This document shows, one piece after another, positions 1-5,534 of a stretch of DNA of 7,587 bases. The notes under the pieces are model-generated. The model was not told where the DNA came from, searched no databases, and saw only the letters and a program-made list of their open reading frames with translations. The stretch is from Clostridiales bacterium (lineage in GTDB: Bacteria > Bacillota > Clostridia > Lachnospirales > CAG-274): NCBI GenBank assembly GCA_021202835.1, contig JAJQCI010000347.1:4385-11971 (forward strand), given 5' to 3'. A program made the translations under genes and the position numbers. The number at the start of each line of letters is the position of its first letter. Positions within the stretch are counted from its first letter, which is position 1.

Positions 1-1
1 A

Positions 2-469
2 TTTACGGAGGTTGTAAACCGTTTCAGAAAGGATTTGGACGAACTCAGGCTTTACGCTTTTACGGAAAAAGCTGAAAATGAGGAAAGACAGGCAGCCGAA
101 AGCCCTGTTCTTGACGCAGGTTATCTTTTCAGAGAAAGGCCTGAATATATATTTAATGAATGTGAAGGATATTTTGTAAAAATATGCCCCAATGATTTAT
201 CCCTTATAGATGATTATATGTACAAATATGCTGACAACCCTACAGTTAGGGCGGCTTACCTGCGTTTCGGCTGTCTTCTTTTGGGAAAAACAGAAGGGGA
301 GCTTATGTTCTGTCTTCCCGATGTAAAAAGAGAATTTAAGGACGCCGAACGATTAGGCTTTACCGATTTTAGGGAAGCCGGGGAAGACAAGTGTTTTCGA
401 ATTATGAAAATTACAAAGGAGAATGAATATGAGAATAAGAAAAAAGAACTGGACGGAAGAAGAGCTTGA
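2..469 (+). CDS. Unrecognised protein, 3' part only (5' end off the window)
   Basis: The reading frame is open from base 2 to the TGA at 467-469. The only in-frame start-like codon near the left edge is TTG at 35, with a purine stretch just one base ahead of it, so I read this as the C-terminal part (about 155 residues) of a longer protein. I do not recognise the family with confidence. The visible part is charged and soluble, with no membrane segment or signal peptide. It has a Tyr/Phe-rich stretch (RPEYIFNECEGYFVKICPND), a central LRFGCLLLGKTEGELMFCLP segment and a KDAERLGFTDFRE segment. This pattern loosely recalls small domains of unknown function found in Lachnospiraceae, but that is an impression only. 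Its last 41 bases overlap trmB in another frame, so the two are probably co-transcribed and translationally coupled. Confidence 0.6.
   Translation, partial: FTEVVNRFRKDLDELRLYAFTEKAENEERQAAESPVLDAGYLFRERPEYIFNECEGYFVKICPNDLSLIDDYMYKYADNPTVRAAYLRFGCLLLGKTEGELMFCLPDVKREFKDAERLGFTDFREAGEDKCFRIMKITKENEYENKKKELDGRRA
417..421 (+). promoter_or_regulatory. Ribosome binding site that decides the trmB start
   Basis: AGGAG lies inside the preceding gene. It is 7 bases ahead of the ATG at 429 but only 1 base ahead of the in-frame ATG at 423, so 429 is the likely start. Starting at 429 also gives the usual TrmB N-terminus (MRIRKK). Confidence 0.7.
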
Positions 470-1082
470 AACAAGCAAATATCTTATAAACGAACCGGAA
501 AGCCTTAAGGGCAGGTGGAAGGAGCGGTTCGGAAACGATAACCCGATCCACATCGAGATAGGCTGCGGAAAGGGCAGATTTGTTTCGGAGATGTCCAAGC
601 TAACCCCCGGGGTTAACTATGTGGGGATAGAAAAATTTACTATGGTTGTTTCAAGGGCCTTGAGAAAATGCAAGCTTGCGGAAGCAGGCGGCAACGTTTT
701 CATAACCTGCAAAGACGCCGAGGAGATTGAAAATGTTTTCGAAAAAGGCGAGGTTAAGAGAATTTACCTTAATTTTTCCGACCCGTGGCCAAACAGAAAA
801 AAGTGGATTAAGAAAAGACTTACAAACGAAAAATTTCTGGAAAGATATGAAAATATTTTCGGCGAAAAAGGCGAGGTATTTTTAAAAACCGACAACAGGA
901 AATTTTTTGAATATTCTCTCCAGTCATTTTCAGAAAAAGGCTGGGTTTTAAGAAATATAAGCCTTGACCTTCACAACAGCGGCTTCGAAGGCAACGTTAT
1001 GACGGAATATGAAAAGAAATTTTCCGAACAGGGCATGCCAATTTACAGACTGGAAGCCTATTTTGAAAATAAGGCGGAATAA
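429..1082 (+). CDS. trmB: tRNA (guanine-N7-)-methyltransferase TrmB
   Basis: This cytosolic SAM-dependent enzyme makes 7-methylguanosine at position 46 in the variable loop of tRNA. The product is 217 residues, the normal bacterial length. The Rossmann SAM-binding motif EIGCGKGRF is at residues 43-51, with the acidic GIE motif at 66-68. The family signature NFSDPWPNRKKWIKKRL is at 115-131 and includes the expected catalytic-site Asp118. KTDN is at 153-156, and the C-terminal substrate and cofactor motif MTEYEKKF is at 191-198. The ATG at 429 is chosen over 423 because of the spacing from AGGAG. The gene overlaps the upstream gene by 41 bases and ends in TAA. I see no terminator directly after it; the next promoter begins about 15 bases downstream. 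It looks intact. Confidence 0.96.
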   Translation: MRIRKKNWTEEELETSKYLINEPESLKGRWKERFGNDNPIHIEIGCGKGRFVSEMSKLTPGVNYVGIEKFTMVVSRALRKCKLAEAGGNVFITCKDAEEIENVFEKGEVKRIYLNFSDPWPNRKKWIKKRLTNEKFLERYENIFGEKGEVFLKTDNRKFFEYSLQSFSEKGWVLRNISLDLHNSGFEGNVMTEYEKKFSEQGMPIYRLEAYFENKAE

Positions 1083-1096
1083 GGCGGTAATTTTTG

Positions 1097-1126
1097 TTGA
1101 TTTTGGCTTGTTTGCCGTGTTATAAT
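1097..1126 (+). promoter_or_regulatory. Sigma-A type promoter for the surface-protein gene
   Basis: TTGATT (1097-1102) and a perfect TATAAT (1121-1126) are separated by 18 bases. A TG one base before the -10 box (TGTTATAAT) makes it an extended -10 promoter. Transcription should begin near 1133, giving a leader of about 48 bases. A ribosome binding site (AGGGGTG, 1167-1173) lies 7 bases before the ATG at 1181. Confidence 0.75.
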
Positions 1127-1180
1127 AAAAGCAGGATATTAATTCACTTAAAAATACTGTTCGGAAAGGGGTGAAGCCTT

Positions 1181-1627
1181 ATGAAAAAGCTTATATCTTT
1201 ATCTGATATTGTTTGCTTAATGCTGTCGGTTTTGGCCTGTGCGGCAGTTGTTTTCGGTGTTATGAGCGTTTCTGTTTCGGCGGAAAGCATAGTTTATTTA
1301 CAAGTGGGCGACACCTACACAATCAAAACCGGAATGATCTTGGGCAGTGACGAGATGCTTGATGCAAACTGGTATGTCACAAACCCAAGCGGAATTACGG
1401 CAGTTAAAATATCGGGGAAAAGCTATGACACTGCCGACTGTACAATAAAGGCCCTTGCTTCAAGCGGCGGTCAGGTTGTAACAGTCAAGGTTGAATATCA
1501 GCAGTATTTGGGCGAGCCCTATCTCAGTCTGTCTACGGCGACAAATTATTATAAATTCATTGTCACCGAAGAGGGTGAGGAAGAAACAAACGTTTTGGGA
1601 AGCGGCACAACCCTTGATGTAAACTGA
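1181..1627 (+). CDS. N-terminal part of an interrupted secreted BspA-like surface protein
   Basis: The 148-residue product begins with a Sec signal peptide: Lys at 2-3, a hydrophobic core at about 9-30 and a likely cleavage after SVSA at residue 34. A region of about 100 residues follows that looks like a bacterial Ig-like domain. It contains VGDTYTI, an NWYVTNPSGITAVKISG stretch typical of 'contrast with other states' Big domains, and an alternating hydrophobic VVTVKVEYQQY strand. The frame stops at TGA 1625-1627, right after GSGTTLDVN. The same frame then continues open for 1107 bases as a leucine-rich repeat protein. BspA-family proteins have a Trp at this point (LTWTLxxDG), so the stop is probably a TGG to TGA change. 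If translated alone, this part would be a short secreted Ig-like protein with no anchor. The gene has its own promoter and ribosome binding site. Confidence 0.8.
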   Translation: MKKLISLSDIVCLMLSVLACAAVVFGVMSVSVSAESIVYLQVGDTYTIKTGMILGSDEMLDANWYVTNPSGITAVKISGKSYDTADCTIKALASSGGQVVTVKVEYQQYLGEPYLSLSTATNYYKFIVTEEGEEETNVLGSGTTLDVN

Positions 1628-2734
1628 ATTTTGACGGAAGACGGAGTAATGAGAATTTACGGCGAGGGCAAAATGGGCGACTATAACGTGGCATATCTGC
1701 CATGGTATGACCTGCGTGATTATATTACCTCCGTTGTTGTTGAAAGCGGCGTAACGCACATAGGAAACAATAACTTTAACGGCTGTGAAAACCTTACAGG
1801 CGTTTCGGTTTCCGATACGGTGGAAACGATAAGCAGCTCGGCATTCGGCAGCTGCACGAATATAACCGATTATATTGTTGACGAAAACAATACGGCATAC
1901 TGCTCCGTTGACGGCGTACTGTTCACAAAGGACAAGACAGAGCTTATTAAATATCCCACTGCAAGGACAGCAAGCTATACCGTTCCCGACAGCGTGACAT
2001 CATTGGGTGGCTTCTCTCAATGCAGAGGCATAAAGAGCGCCGTTATAGGCGGCGGAACGGCAGGTATTAAAGCTTCGGCATTTATGAGCTGTTCGAGTCT
2101 GACAGATGTTGTTATAGGCAGCGGAATTACAAGCATAGGGCAAAGCGCATTTTACGGCTGCAGCAATTTGACAAGCGTTATTATAGGGGAAGATGTTACG
2201 TCTATAAGCACACAGGCCTTTGCATACAGCGGTCTTGAAAGTGCAGTTCTTCCGCCCGGTATAACAGCTGTAAATAACTGGACATTCGGCTGCAGCGATT
2301 TAAAAACAATTGCAATTCCGTCCGGGGTTAAAAGCATAGGCTCAGCGGCGTTTATGGGCTGTTTGGATTTAACAGATGTATATTACGGCGGCAGTGAGGA
2401 AGACTGGAACAAAATAGAAATGGGAAAATATAACAACGGTTTTGACAATGCTGTTATTCATTATAACTCTTATGAATATACGAATACTTCGGAAAATATT
2501 GCCAAAACGATTATAACAGGCACATCGTCACCGGAAACGGCTGAATCTGAGTATGATTTGATTGACGCAATAAATGTTTTGAAATATTTAAATGACGGTA
2601 CACTGCCCTCCGGTATTACGGACGAAAGCAGCTATAAAGAGCTTGCAGACGCCGACGGAAACGGCGAAATAAATACTGCCGATGCGGCATATATTTTGCA
2701 CAAAATAACAAATCCTGACTATTCGGTCGGATAA
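1628..2734 (+). pseudogene. C-terminal part of the interrupted BspA-like surface protein: leucine-rich repeats and dockerin-like end
   Basis: This is the same frame as 1181-1627, separated only by the TGA; the intact gene would be 1181-2734 with 517 codons. It opens with ILTEDGVMRIYGEGKM, the usual lead-in of BspA-family proteins. Eight leucine-rich repeats of the BspA/Treponema type (LRR_5) follow, with cores such as SGITSIGQSAFYGCSNL. The block closes with the hallmark VYYGGSEEDWNKI cap. The C-terminal 60 residues resemble a dockerin: a degenerate helix (YDLIDAINVLKYL), then a calcium-loop motif ADADGNGEINTADAAYIL with Asp/Asp/Asn at positions 1, 3, 5 and Asp at 12. There is no ribosome binding site ahead of TTG 1631 or ATG 1649, so independent translation is unlikely. 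The rest of the frame is undamaged, which points to a very recent mutation, a sequencing error or readthrough. Confidence 0.75.
1724..2371 (+). repeat. Eight BspA-type leucine-rich repeats, about 19-24 residues each
   Basis: The repeat units follow the pattern V-x-I-x-x-x-(V/I)-x-x-I-x-x-x-A-F-x-x-C-x-x-L. They begin at ITSVVV, TGVSVS, YTVPDS, KSAVIG, TDVVIG, TSVIIG, ESAVLP and KTIAIP. A non-repeat insert of about 35 residues (DENNTAYCSVDGVLFTKDKT and following) sits between repeats 2 and 3. It is the usual 'island' of this family. Such repeats build curved binding surfaces on secreted or surface proteins of gut and oral bacteria. Confidence 0.85.
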
Positions 2735-2754
2735 CAACAAAAGTGAAATAAATT

Positions 2755-2776
2755 ACTGCCTTAATGGCAGTTTTTT
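2755..2776 (+). terminator. Intrinsic terminator of the surface-protein gene
   Basis: The stem ACTGCC/GGCAGT encloses a 5-base loop (TTAAT) and is followed by a run of T. It lies 20 bases after the stop codon and directly ahead of the larB promoter, so it separates the two units. Confidence 0.85.
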
Positions 2777-2777
2777 A

Positions 2778-2808
2778 TTGACCTAAAGTGCACTTTAAGA
2801 TGTATAAT
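2778..2808 (+). promoter_or_regulatory. larB promoter with a 19-base spacer (MerR-type layout)
   Basis: TTGACC (2778-2783) and a perfect TATAAT (2803-2808) are separated by 19 bases, two more than optimal. Transcription would begin near 2815. A spacer of 19-20 bases filled by a dyad operator is typical of promoters activated by MerR-family regulators such as CueR and ZntR. A second TATAAT at 2846-2851 has no good -35 box, so I do not list it as a promoter. Confidence 0.65.
2784..2797 (+). promoter_or_regulatory. Perfect 14-base palindrome in the larB promoter spacer, likely operator
   Basis: TAAAGTGCACTTTA is its own reverse complement and lies wholly between the -35 and -10 boxes. Its centre is about 13.5 bases from the first base of the -35 box, close to where CueR-type dyads are centred. 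The position suggests a dimeric regulator; which one is unknown. Confidence 0.6.
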
Positions 2809-2870
2809 TTTTATATTGCATATGGCAATTTTTCGTCTTATGGTTTATAATTAACAGAGATAAAAGGGTC

Positions 2871-2877
2871 AGGTGAT
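2871..2877 (+). promoter_or_regulatory. Ribosome binding site that decides the larB start
   Basis: AGGTGAT matches the 3' end of 16S rRNA over seven bases. It lies 4 bases before TTG 2882. The alternative in-frame GTG at 2873 lies inside this site, so TTG 2882 is preferred. A weaker AAGGG at 2864-2868 could serve GTG 2873 instead. Confidence 0.55.
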
Positions 2878-2881
2878 TATA

Positions 2882-3601
2882 TTGAAATATGAAGATTTAA
2901 AAAAGCTTTTCGAAGACGTCAAAGAGGGAACCATAAGCCCGGAGGAGGCCGCCGAAAGGGCGGAGGCCTTGCCTTTTGAAGATTTGGGCTTTGCCAAGCC
3001 GGATTATCACAGGGAGCTTAGGAAAGGTATAGGAGAGGTAATCTACGGCGAGGGAAAAACAGCAGAGCAGATTATAAAAATTTCCGCCGCTTTAATAGGA
3101 AGAGGTCAAAAAAACGTTCTTATAACAAGGCTTTCGGCTGAAAAAGCCGAAGCTGTTAAAAGGGAAATAAACATAGACTATTATTCCGACTGCCGAATAG
3201 GTATTTACGGCGGAATTCCCGAAGCGGAGGGAGACAGCTATATTATTGTTGCTACAGGGGGCACAAGCGATTTGCCTGTTGCCGAAGAGGCGGCGCTGAC
3301 AGCGGAATTTTTGGGAAACAGTGTTATAAGGCTTTATGACGTAGGCGTTGCCGGAATTCACAGGCTTCTTGCCTATAATAAACAAATTGCAGGGGCAAAG
3401 GTCATAGTGGCTGTGGCAGGTATGGAGGGCGCTTTGGCCAGTGTTATAGGGGGCTTAGCCAGGTGCCCGGTTATTGCCGTTCCCACAAGCGTAGGCTATG
3501 GAGCTTCTTTCGGGGGACTGTCGGCTCTTTTGGCAATGCTCAATTCCTGCGCAAGCGGAGTAAGCGTTGTAAACATAGACAACGGCTTCGGTGCCGTCTA
3601 A
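2882..3601 (+). CDS. larB: LarB, nickel-pincer cofactor synthesis carboxylase/hydrolase
   Basis: LarB carboxylates the pyridinium ring of nicotinic acid adenine dinucleotide at C5 and releases AMP. The product is pyridinium-3,5-biscarboxylic acid mononucleotide, the first intermediate of the nickel-pincer nucleotide cofactor. The protein has 239 residues from TTG 2882. Its N-terminal helical part carries LGFAKPDYHRELRKG and VIYGEGKT. The C-terminal PurE-like carboxylase fold has ATGGTSDLPVAEEAA, LYDVGVAGIHRLL, AVAGMEGALASVIGGL and VPTSVGYGASFGGLSALL. The Cys in LNSCASGVSVVNIDNGFGA (residue 223) corresponds to the Cys known to bond covalently to the substrate. The gene is promoter-proximal in a unit with larC, but a foreign-looking gene separates the two. 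It was long annotated as an AIR carboxylase-related protein; the motifs favour LarB. Confidence 0.93.
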   Translation: MKYEDLKKLFEDVKEGTISPEEAAERAEALPFEDLGFAKPDYHRELRKGIGEVIYGEGKTAEQIIKISAALIGRGQKNVLITRLSAEKAEAVKREINIDYYSDCRIGIYGGIPEAEGDSYIIVATGGTSDLPVAEEAALTAEFLGNSVIRLYDVGVAGIHRLLAYNKQIAGAKVIVAVAGMEGALASVIGGLARCPVIAVPTSVGYGASFGGLSALLAMLNSCASGVSVVNIDNGFGAV

Positions 3602-3637
3602 TTGGCAGGCATGATTAATAAGTTATGAGGTAATTAT

Positions 3638-4135
3638 ATGAGTAATGAGAAACATATATCTAAGAAGAATTATTATTATCTTATAGATATGAGCAGAGAA
3701 GAAGGCATTAATCGAATATTACGTTTGATAGATGCTATGGTAGATGGCGGTGATGCAGACAAAGTAATTAAATTGCCGGGAAATGCTGAATTACAGGAAG
3801 AAATGTATAAGAAGTATCATATGACACGATGGTTACGGGATTTGACTTATAGGGTTAATCCTTTTTGTCCGGAGTGCGGTGAAGAACATAACTATTATTA
3901 TGTACAGATTACAGAAGATGAACAGAGGAAGATAGAGGATTTTTATGAGAAGAATAAGGGTCGTTCGGACTTGGTAATGTTAATTAGCAGAGAATATCCC
4001 TTGTCAATAACACGTACTTTTGAGTGTCCCTGTTGTCATGCAGAATTTGAAGCAACCGTTTTTATCTCAAAAGAATCTTATCAAGGTAAGAAGATCGGAC
4101 CAATGGAAAATGACGGAAGCATAAATGATTGGTAA
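3638..4135 (+). CDS. Unknown Cys-rich protein, probable zinc ribbon, between larB and larC
   Basis: I do not recognise this 165-residue protein. It is soluble, with no signal peptide or membrane segment. The N-terminal half (about 1-70) is charged and probably helical, with REEGINRILRLIDAMVDGGD. Two Cys pairs follow: NPFCPECGEEH (Cys77, Cys80, His84) and FECPCCHAEF (Cys130, Cys132, Cys133, His134). They lie about 50 residues apart with beta-type sequence between them, which suggests one zinc-binding site formed by two knuckles. The start is ATG 3638, with GAGGT 6 bases upstream. It lies 36 bases after larB and 23 before larC on the same strand, so it is presumably co-transcribed. Its codons favour A/T endings (TTA, ATA, AGA, GAT) far more than larB and larC (CTT, GCC, GGC, GAC), so it was probably acquired. 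A role with nickel or the Lar pathway is only suggested by position. Confidence 0.7.
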   Translation: MSNEKHISKKNYYYLIDMSREEGINRILRLIDAMVDGGDADKVIKLPGNAELQEEMYKKYHMTRWLRDLTYRVNPFCPECGEEHNYYYVQITEDEQRKIEDFYEKNKGRSDLVMLISREYPLSITRTFECPCCHAEFEATVFISKESYQGKKIGPMENDGSINDW

Positions 4136-4158
4136 CATGTATAGGAGGATAAATTTTA

Positions 4159-5460
4159 ATGAGAGAATTATATATAGAATGCAATATGGGAATTTCCGGA
4201 GATATGCTTATGTCGGCCCTTTCGGAGCTTGTGCCCGATGCCGATGGGTTTATTGAAAGACTTAACGCCGCCGGAATTCCGAATGTAAGCGTCATAAGAG
4301 AAAAAGCTGTAAAGTGCGGCATAACGGGAACCCATATAAGGGTGTTTGTAAACGGCGAAGAGGAGGGCGAAGCTATGCATGAGCATCATCACCACCACGA
4401 ACACGGCCATGAACCCGAGCTTAAGCGAACACTCCCCCTGCCTTCTTCACTTTTTCCTTTCGGCAAGACCGAGCATCATCACAGCCACGAACACGAACAG
4501 GAACACCATCATCATCACCACCATCATCACAGCGGCTTTAACGATATAACCGCCCTTATAGACTCCCTTAATGTGAGCGAAAGGGTTAAAACCGACGCAA
4601 AGGCAGTCTACAAAATCATAGCCGAGGGAGAGGGTCATGTTCATGGAAAGGAAATCACTGATATTCATTTTCACGAGGTAGGCACGATGGACGCCGTTGC
4701 CGATATTGTGGGCTGTTGTATGCTTATGGAGGAAATAGGCGCCGGGAAAATTTCGGCTTCAAGCGTAAGAACAGGCTTCGGCAATGTCAGCTGTGCCCAT
4801 GGAATTCTGCCTGTTCCGGCACCGGCTACGGCTTATATATTAAGGGGAATACCTCAATATTCGGGAAATATAGAGGGTGAGCTCTGCACTCCCACAGGAG
4901 CGGCTCTTCTTAAATATTTTTCAAAAGGCTTCGGGACTATGCCCCTTATGACAGTCGAAAAAACAGGCTGCGGAATGGGCTCGAAGGATTTTCCTGTTGC
5001 AAACTGTGTAAGAGTATTTTCGGGAGAAAGCAAAAGCGATTTCAAAACAGACAGCGTATTGGAAATAACCTGTAATTTAGACGATATGACAGGGGAAGAC
5101 CTTGCCTTTGCCTGTGAAAGAATATTCGAAGCCGGTGCCCTTGACGTTTGCACAATACCCTGCGGCATGAAAAAATCCCGTCAGGGAATAATTCTTCTTA
5201 TTCTCTGTAAAGAAGCTGAGAGGGAAGCAGTGGCAGGTTCAATTTTCAAACACACTTCCACAATAGGCCTTAGAATTAAGCCATGTGAAAGATATGTTCT
5301 GGAGAGAAAAGCGGCCGAAGTCGAAACGAAATTCGGAACCGTAAAAACAAAAATATCAAAGTTCGGCGAAATAGAAAAGACAAAGGCGGAATATTCTGAT
5401 TTGGAAAGAATCGCCAAAGAAAACAACATATCGCTTAACGAAGTGAGAAAAAATATTTAA
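4159..5460 (+). CDS. larC: LarC, CTP-dependent nickel-insertion cyclometallase of the nickel-pincer cofactor pathway
   Basis: LarC inserts Ni(II) into pyridinium-3,5-bisthiocarboxylic acid mononucleotide in a CTP-dependent reaction, giving the cofactor of lactate racemase and related enzymes. The product has 433 residues, a full-length single chain. N-terminal motifs are MRELYIECNMGISGDMLMSA (1-20) and FHEVGTMDAVADIVG (171-185). TPTGAALLKYF is at 244-254 and KTGCGMGSKDFP at 268-279. The C-terminal part carries CNLDDMTGEDLAFACERIFEAGALDV at about 305-330, given here in two pieces: CNLDDMTGED and LAFACERIFEAGALDV. Residues 74-124 are very His-rich, as in many LarC proteins. Unlike Lactiplantibacillus plantarum, where LarC1 and LarC2 are joined by ribosomal frameshifting, both halves are in one frame here. 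AGGAGG at 4143-4148 lies 10 bases before the ATG. No larE or larA lies nearby. Confidence 0.95.
   Translation: MRELYIECNMGISGDMLMSALSELVPDADGFIERLNAAGIPNVSVIREKAVKCGITGTHIRVFVNGEEEGEAMHEHHHHHEHGHEPELKRTLPLPSSLFPFGKTEHHHSHEHEQEHHHHHHHHHSGFNDITALIDSLNVSERVKTDAKAVYKIIAEGEGHVHGKEITDIHFHEVGTMDAVADIVGCCMLMEEIGAGKISASSVRTGFGNVSCAHGILPVPAPATAYILRGIPQYSGNIEGELCTPTGAALLKYFSKGFGTMPLMTVEKTGCGMGSKDFPVANCVRVFSGESKSDFKTDSVLEITCNLDDMTGEDLAFACERIFEAGALDVCTIPCGMKKSRQGIILLILCKEAEREAVAGSIFKHTSTIGLRIKPCERYVLERKAAEVETKFGTVKTKISKFGEIEKTKAEYSDLERIAKENNISLNEVRKNI
4378..4530 (+). other. His-rich metal-binding segment encoded within larC
   Basis: Residues 74-124 of LarC contain 22 His in two clusters around a Pro/Leu linker, ending in nine consecutive His (116-124, bases 4504-4530) coded by mixed CAT and CAC. 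The segment lies between the N-terminal domain and the FNDITALIDSL segment and probably forms a flexible nickel-binding or storage loop. Confidence 0.8.
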
Positions 5461-5465
5461 AGTCG

Positions 5466-5513
5466 AAAAAAGGCCATTCCCTAAAGGTCAGACCTCTTTG
5501 GGAACGGCTTTTT
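5466..5513. terminator. Bidirectional terminator between larC and amt
   Basis: The stem GCC-A-TTCCC / GGGAA-C-GGC has one A/C mismatch. Further pairing is possible in the inner AAAGG...CTTT region. It is flanked by six A on the left and five T on the right, so it can end transcription from larC (plus) and from amt (minus). It fills the 74-base gap between the two converging genes. Confidence 0.85.
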
Positions 5514-5534
5514 ATTTATATTATGGGGATTTTA

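Noticed and set aside
1083..1180. Terminator after trmB
   Set aside because: I found only a 3-base GC stem near 1105-1116, too weak to call; trmB transcription may read into the next unit.
1625..1627. TGA as a selenocysteine codon or as Trp by genetic-code change
   Set aside because: No evident SECIS-like hairpin follows directly, the family residue is Trp rather than Cys, Trp is TGG elsewhere in the window, and another gene here ends in TGA.
2815..2851. Second larB promoter using TATAAT at 2846-2851, and a small ATTGC/GCAAT inverted repeat at 2815-2829
   Set aside because: No acceptable -35 box at 16-18 bases was found and the five-base arms are too short to claim; kept only as a remark.
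3602..4141. Similar short sequences flanking the Cys-rich gene (ATTGGCAGGCATG near 3602 and ATTGGTAACATG near 4127) as a target-site duplication
   Set aside because: The match is imperfect and short, one copy overlaps the gene's end, and there is no transposase or terminal inverted repeat.
4504..4530. Nine-His run as an artificial affinity tag or vector contamination
   Set aside because: It is internal, part of a wider irregular His/Glu segment, uses mixed codons, and His-rich stretches are normal in LarC.
4168..4674. Minus-strand frames rich in Val and Met opposite larC
   Set aside because: They arise from the reverse complement of the His codons (ATG, GTG) and have no ribosome binding sites or recognisable domains.
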